A DNA stretch of 46,909 nt from Mxb001 sp044360385 (GTDB lineage Bacteria; Actinomycetota; Actinomycetes; S36-B12), in assembly GCA_044360385.1 (NCBI GenBank), contig JBIKKK010000002.1:1-46909 (forward strand), read 5' to 3'. Of the stretch, positions 24,019 to 34,440 are shown one piece after another; position 1 is the first letter of the stretch; each line of letters starts with the position of its first letter. The notes under the pieces are model-generated. The model saw only the letters and a list, made by a program, of their open reading frames with translations. It searched no databases and had not been told where the DNA came from. The position numbers and the translations under genes are program-made.

Positions 24019-25550
24019 CCGAAGAGATGGCACCAGACGGCCCGTCCGAGGGTGACGTCGAGCGCATGACAGGCGGTGCGCGCCTGATGTCGGAGTTGCG
24101 CCAGGCGCAGGCGCGCGCGGACCGCGCCGAACGCGAACTCGAGCGCACCCGCCGCAGCGCGTCGTATGTCGTGGGTGAACTTTTCGTGAGTGCGGCAAAG
24201 GATCCGCGTCGGCTCCTCACGCTGCCTCGCGACCTCTGGCGCACCTGGCGGTTGCGTCGAGCGCGTCGCCACGCACCGCGACCCACGGCACCCGCGCGCA
24301 CTCGAGAGGTCCTGGACCTCGACGCTACGCGACTGCTCGTCCCGCGCATCGCCGCTGTTCCTCCGGGCCGAGGGCTGTCCATCGCCGGGGCGATCGCCAC
24401 TGCCACGGCTCGGGGCTGGGCGCCCTACGCGGCCGTGAGCCCCGCGCTCCCCCACGAGGCAGCGGCACTCGTGGAGGCCATCGACCCCGATCTCGTCATC
24501 GTCGACTCCTCTGCAGCGTTGCCCGGGCAAGCCTGGTCTCACCTGGGCGATCCGGCGGCCGTCGACCGCCTCCTCGCCGCCGGCGCACTCGTCGACGCTG
24601 CGCACGCCCTGGGGCGCCCTGCCGTGCTTCTGCGCATGACACCACCCGGTCACACCGCTTTCCTCGATGGACTTGCGCGGCGCTGCGACCTCGTGGTGGA
24701 CGGTCCCGGCGCGTCACGCCGGTCGCCGTGGCATCCAGGGATCGATCCCCTCGCACCTGCCCCACTGCCCGATGACGCAGCCCTCCTGGTCACGGCGGCG
24801 CCGAGCGACGATGTGGAAACCATCTCCCAGGCTGCAGCGCGCAGCCTGCGGATCGAGTCCGCCCTCCCGGCTGACGTGGCCTGGACGCGCGCCCTCGACG
24901 CGTCGACGGGCCTCCTGGCTGACGTCGTCGCCTCCGGCATCCTCGGCGCTGGACTCGACAGCGTGTCGGCGCTCGCCGCCGGACGGCGCGTGCTGGGACC
25001 GGGCGACAACGACCTCGCGCGCATGCTCTCGCCGTGGCCCGCGGCCCGCTCCGCGCTCGTCAGCTCCGGGGACCTCACGCCCCTCGTTGATGCGGCTCGC
25101 CGAGGACCAACCCCACTCACTCCCGATGAGCACCGCGCTGTCTTTGCCGCCGTCCTCCTGGCCGCCTCGGCTCCGGTCCAACTCACGGTCCTGGCCGACA
25201 GACTCGGCATCGCGTCCCGACCGCGGGCCTGCTGGGATGTCGCGCTCGTCGCCGACGCCGACGTGGATCCCGACCGGGTGATCGCGCAGGCCTGGCGCCC
25301 GCGCGAGCTCGTCGTGTCCACTCCCCTTCCCGGCCGCGCACGCGACGCCCTGGCTGACGCGGGCATCACCGTCGTGACCGTCGCACCCGATCACGCCCTA
25401 GAGCCCGCGCTCCTCAGTCTCGCCTCGCCCTTCCTCGCCTTCCAGGTCGATCTGGGCAATCCGCACGATCTGCTGGACCTCCTCGCCGGCCACCTCCTCG
25501 GGCAGCCGGCGCGCTCCCATCCCACCGATGCACGCCTGGTGAGCGCATGA
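24015..25550 (+). CDS. Uncharacterised glycan-locus protein with coiled-coil N-terminus
   Basis: A 511-residue protein I cannot assign to a named family. Residues about 21-48 form a charged coiled coil. They are followed by a segment (about 47-75) of the type RSxSYxxGxxxxxAAxxPRRLLxLPRDLW, which I recall from N-termini of actinobacterial cell-surface glycan proteins, and then a basic stretch. The rest looks like alternating alpha/beta segments reminiscent of a degenerate GT-B fold but lacks an obvious donor motif. There is no signal peptide and no convincing membrane helix. It is joined by ATGA overlaps to wecB upstream and the double glycosyltransferase downstream, so it is surely part of the same process. 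It could be a glycosyltransferase or an assembly/scaffold factor. Confidence 0.7.
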   Translation: MTEEMAPDGPSEGDVERMTGGARLMSELRQAQARADRAERELERTRRSASYVVGELFVSAAKDPRRLLTLPRDLWRTWRLRRARRHAPRPTAPARTREVLDLDATRLLVPRIAAVPPGRGLSIAGAIATATARGWAPYAAVSPALPHEAAALVEAIDPDLVIVDSSAALPGQAWSHLGDPAAVDRLLAAGALVDAAHALGRPAVLLRMTPPGHTAFLDGLARRCDLVVDGPGASRRSPWHPGIDPLAPAPLPDDAALLVTAAPSDDVETISQAAARSLRIESALPADVAWTRALDASTGLLADVVASGILGAGLDSVSALAAGRRVLGPGDNDLARMLSPWPAARSALVSSGDLTPLVDAARRGPTPLTPDEHRAVFAAVLLAASAPVQLTVLADRLGIASRPRACWDVALVADADVDPDRVIAQAWRPRELVVSTPLPGRARDALADAGITVVTVAPDHALEPALLSLASPFLAFQVDLGNPHDLLDLLAGHLLGQPARSHPTDARLVSA

Positions 25551-27775
25551 CCGCCCGGCGACTGAGCGCGATCGTCTACGGCGACGTCAACCTCAACATC
25601 CTCGACGGGTCGGCCATCTGGGTTCAGTCGATGAGCGAGGCACTGTCGCGTGCGGGGGTCGACGTGCGCGTCCTCCTCAAGGCTCCCGTGGAGACAGGGC
25701 GCCTCGTCGATCCCCTGCGCGCGCTGCCCTCGGTCACCGTCGTGGATCCCTTCGAGTCCGGGATGACCTCGGGGCGCACGTCGCTCTCAGCTCCCGAAGC
25801 CGTCTCGCTCATCGAGCGCCTCGACGGCGAAGCCCATGCCGACCTTGTCGTGGTGCGCGGTCTGCGGCTGGTGAGCGCGGCTGCGGCATCCCCTCGACTG
25901 CACGGCCGCCTCTGGGCCTATCTCACCGACATCCCGCAGAGTCCACTCGACATGGACGACGAGCAGCGCGATCGGCTCGCCACCATCGCGGCCGCCAGCC
26001 GCTGGATGCTGTGCCAGACCGAGGAGTTGCGCTCCCTGATCGAGGCGAGCATCCCCGGCACGGGCGGCCGGTGCGTGCTGTGGAGCCCGATCGTGCCCGC
26101 GCCCGAGATCGACGTGCCCGAGCGAGATGACGCCGGCGCACCCCTGCGACTCATCTATACGGGCAAGTTCGCACCCCTGTGGAACACGCTCGAGATGACA
26201 CGACTTCCCGCCTTGCTTGCGGAGCAGGGCATCTCTGCCGAGGTCCACATGGTGGGCGACAAGATCCACGAAGTCCCCGACGACCCTGACTGGTCCTCGC
26301 GGATGCGAGCGGCGCTCGAGTCGACTCCGGGCGTCATCTGGCACGGGGGCATGCCGCGCCAGGAGGCCATGGCCATCGCGGCCTCGGGTGACCTCGGCCT
26401 CTCGTGGCGCGCGCCAGAGATGGATGCGAGCTTGGAACTCAGCACCAAGGTGCTCGAGTTCGGCGTACTCGGGGTGCCCGTCCTCCTCAATCGCACGCCG
26501 ATGCACGCGGCGATCCTCGGCGATGACTACCCGCTCTTCGTCGCCGACGAATCCGACATCGCCGCGGCCTGCGCCGCCGTCACCCGCGAACCCGGGCTCC
26601 TGGCGCAACTGGGGCAGCGCATCACGGGCTCCGTGGCTCCCTTCCGCATGGAGGCGGCTACTCAGCGCCTGCGCGCCGTGCTCGAGCGCACCTTCCCTCC
26701 GGCGCCCGCGGCCCTCGAGGCGGCCACTCAGGCCGCAGGGCGCCCGCTGCGTGTCGTCGTGGCGAGCCATGACCTGAAGTTCTTCACGCGCATCCAGGAG
26801 CACCTCGCGGGGCTGCCGGGCGTTGAGCTCCGCCTTGATCACTGGGAGGCGCTCTCGGTGCACGACGTGTCCACCAGTGAGTCCATGGCCGCGTGGGCCG
26901 ATGTCGTCATCTGCGAGTGGGCAGGCCCCAACCTCGTCTGGTACTCACGACACAAGCGCGCGAGTCAGCGCCTCATCGTGCGCCTGCACCGATTCGAGCT
27001 TGAGGCCGGCTGGCTTGCTGACGTGCGCGCCGAGGCCATCGATCAGGTCGTCTGCGTGAGTCCCTTCTATGCGCAACTCACGGCAGAGAAGACCGGATGG
27101 CCGGCAGATCGCATTGTGGTGATTCCCAACTGGGTCGATGTCGAGCAGTTCGACCGGCCCAAGTTGGCGGGCGCAGAGTTCACGCTCGGCATGATCGGCA
27201 TCTCACCACACCGCAAGCGTCCCGATCTCGGCGTGGAGATCCTGGCGCGCTTGCGCCGACGCGATCGACGCTTCCGGCTGGCGATCAAGTCCAAGATGCC
27301 GTGGGACTACTGGTGGATCTGGCGCAAGCCGGAGGAGCGCGCCGAGGCCGAGCGCCTCTTCCACCGCCTGCACGACGATCCCGTGGTCGCCGGGGCGGTG
27401 ACCTTCGACGGCTTCGGCGGAGACGTGGCCTCGTGGCTTCGCCGCGTCGGCTGGGTCCTGTCGACCTCGGATGACGAGAGCTTCCACCTGGCGCCCGCGG
27501 AAGGGATGGCCTCGGGTGGCGTGCCCGCGCTCCTGCCCTGGCCGGGCGCGGACACCATCTACGACACCAGGTGGATCCACGCTGATCCCGCGGCAGCCGC
27601 CGACGCCATCTACGACGTCGTCGCGTCAGGTCAGTGGGATGCCACCCGCGCCATCGCGAGAGATCAGGTCAGCGCGTCCTTCTCGTTGGAGGCGGTGTGC
27701 GACACCTGGGCGAGCATCCTCGTGGAGGATCTCTCCCCGGACACCGCGCACGGCACTCTCGCGCGCGACGCCTAG
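25547..27775 (+). CDS. Tandem two-domain glycosyltransferase
   Basis: A 742-residue protein with two GT-B halves in one chain. The first unit (about 1-390) has an N-terminal RLSAIVYGDVNLNILDGSAIWV and a donor side with LRLIYTGKFAPLWNT and LSTKVLEFGVLGVPVLLN. An alanine/proline linker (about 385-395) leads to the second unit (about 400-735), with RVVVASHDLKFFTRIQEHL, VVIPNWVDVEQFD, LGMIGISPHRKRPD and an intact E-x7-E pair (E644, E652 in ESFHLAPAE). Such a protein could add two sugars in turn or polymerise a disaccharide repeat. It starts in an ATGA overlap with the preceding gene. Its TAG stop shares CTAG with the truB stop on the other strand. Substrates are unknown. Confidence 0.88.
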   Translation: MTARRLSAIVYGDVNLNILDGSAIWVQSMSEALSRAGVDVRVLLKAPVETGRLVDPLRALPSVTVVDPFESGMTSGRTSLSAPEAVSLIERLDGEAHADLVVVRGLRLVSAAAASPRLHGRLWAYLTDIPQSPLDMDDEQRDRLATIAAASRWMLCQTEELRSLIEASIPGTGGRCVLWSPIVPAPEIDVPERDDAGAPLRLIYTGKFAPLWNTLEMTRLPALLAEQGISAEVHMVGDKIHEVPDDPDWSSRMRAALESTPGVIWHGGMPRQEAMAIAASGDLGLSWRAPEMDASLELSTKVLEFGVLGVPVLLNRTPMHAAILGDDYPLFVADESDIAAACAAVTREPGLLAQLGQRITGSVAPFRMEAATQRLRAVLERTFPPAPAALEAATQAAGRPLRVVVASHDLKFFTRIQEHLAGLPGVELRLDHWEALSVHDVSTSESMAAWADVVICEWAGPNLVWYSRHKRASQRLIVRLHRFELEAGWLADVRAEAIDQVVCVSPFYAQLTAEKTGWPADRIVVIPNWVDVEQFDRPKLAGAEFTLGMIGISPHRKRPDLGVEILARLRRRDRRFRLAIKSKMPWDYWWIWRKPEERAEAERLFHRLHDDPVVAGAVTFDGFGGDVASWLRRVGWVLSTSDDESFHLAPAEGMASGGVPALLPWPGADTIYDTRWIHADPAAAADAIYDVVASGQWDATRAIARDQVSASFSLEAVCDTWASILVEDLSPDTAHGTLARDA

Positions 27776-28677
27776 ATCGCGGCGGACTCGGGCGGGAAGA
27801 CGGCGGAGTACGCCGCGGTGCCGTCACGGCACTCCGCGAGCGCCAGGAGCGCGTCCCCGTTTACGAAGGCGACAGTCCCCTCCTCTGCGGTGCCGCCCGG
27901 CCACGGGATCCGGACTCCATGGGTGACCGCACGGACCATGTCGTCGGGGATCTCCACCCAGGGCAGGGATCTGCGTGCGGCCGCCGCGGCCGATAGGAGT
28001 GGCCCGCGACCCAGGTCCTCCGGCCCGCATGCCTCCTCCAGCGTGAAGTCACCGGAGCGCGTGCGGCGCAGGGCCTCGACGTGACCACCGACTCCCATGG
28101 CATCACCGACATCGCGCGCGAGTGCGCGGACATAGGTCCCGGCCGAGCAGGACACTCGCACATCGATACGCGTGACCGGGATCCCGGCGACCTCTGCCTG
28201 ACGCAGGTCGAGCAGGTCGAAGGCCTCGATGCTCACCTCGCGCTCGGGGACCTCGACATCCTCACCCGCACGCACACGCTCGTGCGCCCGCCGACCATCG
28301 ATGCGCACGGCACTCACCGCACTCGGCCGCTGGCTCACCTGCCCGCGCCACGGGCTCATGGCCGCCTCGACCTCATGGGCGGACACCCGGGCGCCCTCGG
28401 CACGAAGCACGTCGCCCTGTGCGTCATCCGTCGAGGTGGCAATGCCAAGAGCGATGGTCGCGACGTATTCCTTGCCCTGCGCGGAGAGGTGACCGAGAAG
28501 CCGTGTCGCGCTGCCTAGTCCGAGGACCAGGACTCCCGTGGCAAGTGGGTCGAGCGTGCCCGCATGACCCACCCGACGTGTGCCCCATGCCTTGCGGGCG
28601 CGCGCGACCATGGCATGCGACGTCGGGCCCTCGGGCTTATCGAGGATGACGATGCCGTGCGGGCCCGCGGCCGTCAT
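27772..28677 (-). CDS. truB: tRNA pseudouridine(55) synthase
   Basis: Converts U55 to pseudouridine in the tRNA T loop. The 301-residue protein has the TruB catalytic motif GHAGTLDPLATGVL with catalytic D43, the KPEGPTSH N-terminal motif and the C-terminal PUA-like extension of actinobacterial TruB. Its ATG overlaps the rbfA stop by 4 nt. The stop codon overlaps the convergent glycosyltransferase stop (CTAG, 27772-27775), so no terminator separates the glycan locus from this operon. It is the last gene of the rimP-to-truB operon. Confidence 0.96.
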   Translation of the reverse strand: MTAAGPHGIVILDKPEGPTSHAMVARARKAWGTRRVGHAGTLDPLATGVLVLGLGSATRLLGHLSAQGKEYVATIALGIATSTDDAQGDVLRAEGARVSAHEVEAAMSPWRGQVSQRPSAVSAVRIDGRRAHERVRAGEDVEVPEREVSIEAFDLLDLRQAEVAGIPVTRIDVRVSCSAGTYVRALARDVGDAMGVGGHVEALRRTRSGDFTLEEACGPEDLGRGPLLSAAAAARRSLPWVEIPDDMVRAVTHGVRIPWPGGTAEEGTVAFVNGDALLALAECRDGTAAYSAVFPPESAAI

Positions 28678-29114
28678 CCGGTCGCGTCCTCCTCCTCCGA
28701 GGGGTGGCGGTAGGGATCGGGGTCTCCGGCGTACAGCGCACCGGTGGCCTGAGCATGCACCTGGGCATCGGACTCGGCCGCAGCCCGCAGCAGGTCGTCG
28801 ATGTGCTTGGCGTTGTCGGGCAGCGCATCGAGCACGAAGGCCAAGGAGGGTGTGTGCTTGATACCGGTCTGGCGCCCTACCTCGGTGCGCAGGATGCCCT
28901 TGGCGGACTCGAGGGCCGCCGCCGTCGCGGCGCGCTCTTCGTCATCGCCGTAGACGGTGTAGAAGACGGTCGCCTCGCGCAAGTCAGGGGTGACGCGAGC
29001 ATCCGTGACCGTGATGAATCCCAACCGCGGATCCTTGACCTTCATCTCCAAGGTCTCAGCGACGATTTCGCGGACGCGGTCCGCAAGCTTGCGAGCTCGT
29101 GCCTCCGAGGCCAT
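28674..29114 (-). CDS. rbfA: Ribosome-binding factor A
   Basis: Binds the 30S subunit late in 16S maturation and aids cold adaptation. The 146 residues start ARARKLADRVREIVAETLEM and include LGFITVTDARVTPDLREATVFYTVYG, the KH-like core; an acidic tail ends the protein. It sits between the DUF503 gene (1-nt overlap) and truB (ATGA overlap). Many actinobacteria have a DHH phosphoesterase gene (nrnA) between rbfA and truB; here it is missing. Confidence 0.95.
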   Translation of the reverse strand: MASEARARKLADRVREIVAETLEMKVKDPRLGFITVTDARVTPDLREATVFYTVYGDDEERAATAAALESAKGILRTEVGRQTGIKHTPSLAFVLDALPDNAKHIDDLLRAAAESDAQVHAQATGALYAGDPDPYRHPSEEEDATG

Positions 29115-29419
29115 CAGCGCACTCCTTCGTCATCGCCGCCGAACCATCGTCGGCGGGCTCCCACCAGCGTGATCTCCGGGTGGCCGGAGACCCACTCCTC
29201 ACATGCATCCACCACGCCCTGCGCGTGCGCAGCCTCCCCCGAGACAGCGGCGACCGTGATCAAGGCCCTCCTGTGGAGATCCTGGTAGTCGGTCTCGGCA
29301 ACCGCCACCTCGAACCTCCTGCGCAGTTCCTTGACGATCGGCTTCACCACGGCTCGCTTTCCCTTCAGCGAGTGGACATCGCCGAGGAGGATGTCCATCT
29401 CGCAGGTCGCCACGAACAC
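29114..29419 (-). CDS. DUF503 (YlxP-like) protein
   Basis: A 101-residue protein of the DUF503/YlxP family, found between infB and rbfA in many Gram-positive bacteria. The conserved opening MFVATCEMDILLGDVHSLKG and KRAVVKPIVKELRRRFEVAVAE are present. The gene ends overlapping the rbfA ATG by one base (TGATG) and begins 10 nt after the infB stop. Position suggests a role in ribosome assembly or initiation, but the biochemical function is unknown. Confidence 0.88.
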   Translation of the reverse strand: MFVATCEMDILLGDVHSLKGKRAVVKPIVKELRRRFEVAVAETDYQDLHRRALITVAAVSGEAAHAQGVVDACEEWVSGHPEITLVGARRRWFGGDDEGVR

Positions 29420-29429
29420 GATCGGGACC

Positions 29430-32192
<2,763 letters not shown>

Positions 32193-32207
32193 GACTCTCC
32201 TGTCTTT

Positions 32208-32242
32208 GGTCCGGGAGCGCGCTACGGGCGCGCGGCCGGACC
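32208..32242 (-). promoter_or_regulatory. infB: Strong stem-loop just upstream of infB
   Basis: Outer 7-bp stem (ggtccgg/ccggacc), a 2x2 internal loop, then an inner 6-bp stem (gcgcgc) with a 5-nt loop. In the transcript it ends 15 nt before the infB start, right against the ribosome-binding site, in the 131-base ylxR-infB gap. It could be an RNA-processing or translational control element; it lacks a T tract. Confidence 0.5.
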
Positions 32243-32323
32243 GTCAGTGCTGGACGACCCTGCTCATGGCTGGGTGCTCATCGGTGGCTCATCCTCGGAT
32301 GCCCCATCTCTGCGGCTACGCGA

Positions 32324-32599
32324 CTACGGTTCTTCGGACGACTGCATGCGCTCCACGAACTCCCTCAACACCGTGAGATCCGGTGTCGCGGTCGCCCGCA
32401 GCGCGCGAGTGAACGCCTTGCGGCGCTCGGCGGCCTCCAGGCAGCCGGGGTGCAACCACGCTCCCCGGCCTGGACGGATGGCCTCCGGGTCGGGGCTCAC
32501 CGCCCCGGCGTCGAGGACCACCCTGAGGAGGCCTTCCGGTGAGCTCCTCCCACGGCACCCGATGCAGGTGCGCACGCTTAAGGTGCGGGCTGCGCTCAC
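32324..32599 (-). CDS. ylxR: YlxR family RNA-binding protein (DUF448)
   Basis: Small protein of about 91 residues encoded between nusA and infB, with the family signature RTCIGCRGR (10-18) and GRGAWLHPGCLEAAERRKAF (44-63). The conserved cysteines and arginines form the YlxR fold, which binds RNA; regulatory roles in RNase P or transcription are described in some bacteria. The GTG at 32599 is the most upstream plausible start. The ribosome-binding site is weak, so a later GTG at the RTCIGC motif cannot be excluded. Synteny nusA-ylxR-infB is conserved. Confidence 0.88.
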   Translation of the reverse strand: MSAARTLSVRTCIGCRGRSSPEGLLRVVLDAGAVSPDPEAIRPGRGAWLHPGCLEAAERRKAFTRALRATATPDLTVLREFVERMQSSEEP

Positions 32600-32672
32600 A
32601 TCGGTCCCGGGTCAGATCCACTCGGACGCCCGAGTGTAACGCCGCTGGGGCCGCCACCGGGCACCGGTGCCA

Positions 32673-33755
32673 TCAGGACGGCGCGGCTCCCTCGCCAGCC
32701 TCGGGGGGAGGTGCTTGGGCAGGAGAGCCCGACAGGGGCGGCTCCGCCGACCCGCCGGGCACCGCCGGCTCCGTGTCGGGCCGAATGTCGATCCGCCAAC
32801 CCGTGAGCCTGGCGGCGAGTCGGGCATTTTGCCCCTCGCGCCCAATGGCCAGGGAGAGCTGGTAGTCCGGCACGGTCACTCGAGCCGCTCGGGCGGCCAG
32901 GTCGACGACCTCCACTTTGCTCACGCGAGCCGGTGAGAGGGCGTGGGCGATGAGCTCGGCGGGGTCTTCGCTGAAGTCGACGATGTCGATCTTCTCGCCT
33001 CCGAGCTCGCTCATGACCTGGCGCACACGCTGGCCCATCGGGCCGATGCAAGCTCCCTTGGCGTTGAGGCCCGGCACCGTGGATCGGACGGCGATCTTGG
33101 TGCGATGCCCGGCCTCGCGCGCCAGGCCCGCGATCTCCACGGACCCGTCGGCAATTTCGGGCACCTCAAGCGCGAAGAGTCCGCGGACAAGCCCGGGGTG
33201 CGATCGCGAGACGGTGACCTGCGGGCCACGCGGGCCCTTGCGCACGCTCGTGACGACGCACTTGATGCGCGTGCCGTGGGGATAGGTCTCCCCGGGGACC
33301 TGCTCCGATGGAGGCAGGACGGCCTCCACCTTGCCCAGGTCGACTCGGACGACGCGAGGATCGCTGCCCTGCTGGATGACGCCGGATACGAGATCGCCCT
33401 CGGTACCGGAGAACTCCCCGAACGTCCGGTCACTCTCCGCGTCCCGAAGCCGCTGCAGCAGCACCTGGCGCGCAGTGGCGGCAGCAACGCGCCCGAAGTC
33501 CGTGGGGGTGTCGTCGTACTCCTTGGACTCCGGCAGGGCCTCGCCCGCCACCTGCTCGCCGACGGGTGCGGCTTCACGCGCCCAGACGGTGACGTGCCCC
33601 GTCTTGCGGTCCAATTCGACGCGCGCGTCGGCGGACGCCCCCTCGGTGCGCTGATACGCCATGAGGAGGGCCTGCTCGATCGAGTCGGCGACGAGGTCCC
33701 AGGAGAGTTCCTTCTCGCGCACGAGTGCCTTGAGCGCATTGACATCAATGTCCAT
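32673..33755 (-). CDS. nusA: Transcription termination/antitermination factor NusA
   Basis: Modulates pausing and Rho-dependent termination. The 360 residues comprise the N-terminal RNA-polymerase-binding domain (DIDVNALKALVREKELSW), the S1 domain (about 130-200: GDLVSGVIQQGSDPRVVRVDLG) and two KH domains (including NAKGACIGPMGQRVRQV and QLSLAIGREGQNARLAARL). A proline-rich tail replaces the acidic repeats of the E. coli protein, as is usual in actinobacteria. I chose ATG 33755, one base overlapping the rimP stop, preceded by aggagg. It is the second gene of the operon. Confidence 0.96.
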   Translation of the reverse strand: MDIDVNALKALVREKELSWDLVADSIEQALLMAYQRTEGASADARVELDRKTGHVTVWAREAAPVGEQVAGEALPESKEYDDTPTDFGRVAAATARQVLLQRLRDAESDRTFGEFSGTEGDLVSGVIQQGSDPRVVRVDLGKVEAVLPPSEQVPGETYPHGTRIKCVVTSVRKGPRGPQVTVSRSHPGLVRGLFALEVPEIADGSVEIAGLAREAGHRTKIAVRSTVPGLNAKGACIGPMGQRVRQVMSELGGEKIDIVDFSEDPAELIAHALSPARVSKVEVVDLAARAARVTVPDYQLSLAIGREGQNARLAARLTGWRIDIRPDTEPAVPGGSAEPPLSGSPAQAPPPEAGEGAAPS

Positions 33756-34288
33756 CACGCCTCCTCCTGGTCCGCCGTGTGGTCACCGGAAGGCGACTGC
33801 TCCGGTCGCTTGAACTCCACCTGGACCTCGCCGCGGACGACGTCGGACCAGGGGGTACGCCGCTCCGCCGTCTCTGCGGTGCCGCGCTCATCCGCGGCGA
33901 CGACGAGCGCATCATCATCCGCTCCCCTGATGCGCCCATCCCAGGTCGAGCCGTCCGTGAGGACGACCCTGACACGACGACCGACGTTGCGCCGCCAGTG
34001 CCGCGGCAGCGTGAGAGGCCGATCGATCCCCGGGGAGGTGACCTCGAGGGTGTAGGCGTCAGCACCCATCGCATCACTGGCGTCCAGCGCCTCGGACACG
34101 GCACGACTCGCAGCGGCGATGCCGTCGAGGTCGACGCCACCGTCGCGATCGACGACGACGCTCACACGCCGACGACGTCCTGAGGACTGCACGTCGAGAT
34201 CCTCGAGATCGAGGCCGAGTGCGGTGACGACAGGCTCCACTGCGAGGCGAACCGCCACGTCTCCACCGTGACGCGAGGGACCTCCCAT
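33755..34288 (-). CDS. rimP: Ribosome maturation factor RimP
   Basis: 30S assembly factor of 177 residues. The two-domain pattern is visible: LAVEPVVTALGLDLEDLDVQ with VSVVVDRDGGVDLDGIAAASRAVSEALD, the YTLEVTSPGIDRPLTLPRHW motif, and the C-terminal Sm-like domain. ATG 34288 follows gggaggtgcc; an upstream in-frame ATG at 34315 has no such site. First gene of the rimP-nusA-ylxR-infB operon, divergent from the lipoprotein gene. Two CACGTG-containing direct repeats lie just upstream. Confidence 0.94.
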   Translation of the reverse strand: MGGPSRHGGDVAVRLAVEPVVTALGLDLEDLDVQSSGRRRRVSVVVDRDGGVDLDGIAAASRAVSEALDASDAMGADAYTLEVTSPGIDRPLTLPRHWRRNVGRRVRVVLTDGSTWDGRIRGADDDALVVAADERGTAETAERRTPWSDVVRGEVQVEFKRPEQSPSGDHTADQEEA

Positions 34289-34310
34289 GGCACCTCCCTC
34301 GTCACGCCTG

Positions 34311-34335
34311 TTCACGTGTCAGTTATTCACGTGTC
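34311..34335. promoter_or_regulatory. Direct repeat with CACGTG core upstream of rimP
   Basis: ttcacgtgtc occurs at 34311-34320 and 34326-34335, 15 bp apart, each with the palindrome CACGTG. It lies between the divergent rimP and lipoprotein genes and could be an operator for the rimP-infB operon. The rest of the 152-base gap shows TTGACT at 34351 but no matching -10. Confidence 0.35.
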
Positions 34336-34427
34336 GCATCCTGTTGCATTTTGACTTCGCGGGCCGACGGGCACGTGCTCACCGCGGCGCGCCGAAGCCG
34401 ACAGCCTGAGGGTACCTCCTCCCGTGG

Positions 34428-34433
34428 CATGCT
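34428..34433 (+). promoter_or_regulatory. Putative -10 box of the lipoprotein gene
   Basis: CATGCT, 7 nt (gaccggc) before GTG 34441, and no Shine-Dalgarno sequence. It is a weaker match than the others. Confidence 0.25.
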
Positions 34434-34440
34434 GACCGGC

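Noticed and set aside
14857..27775. Glycan locus as a mobile genomic island
   Set aside because: No integrase, transposase, tRNA border or visible base-composition change; replacement by homologous recombination is possible but not shown.
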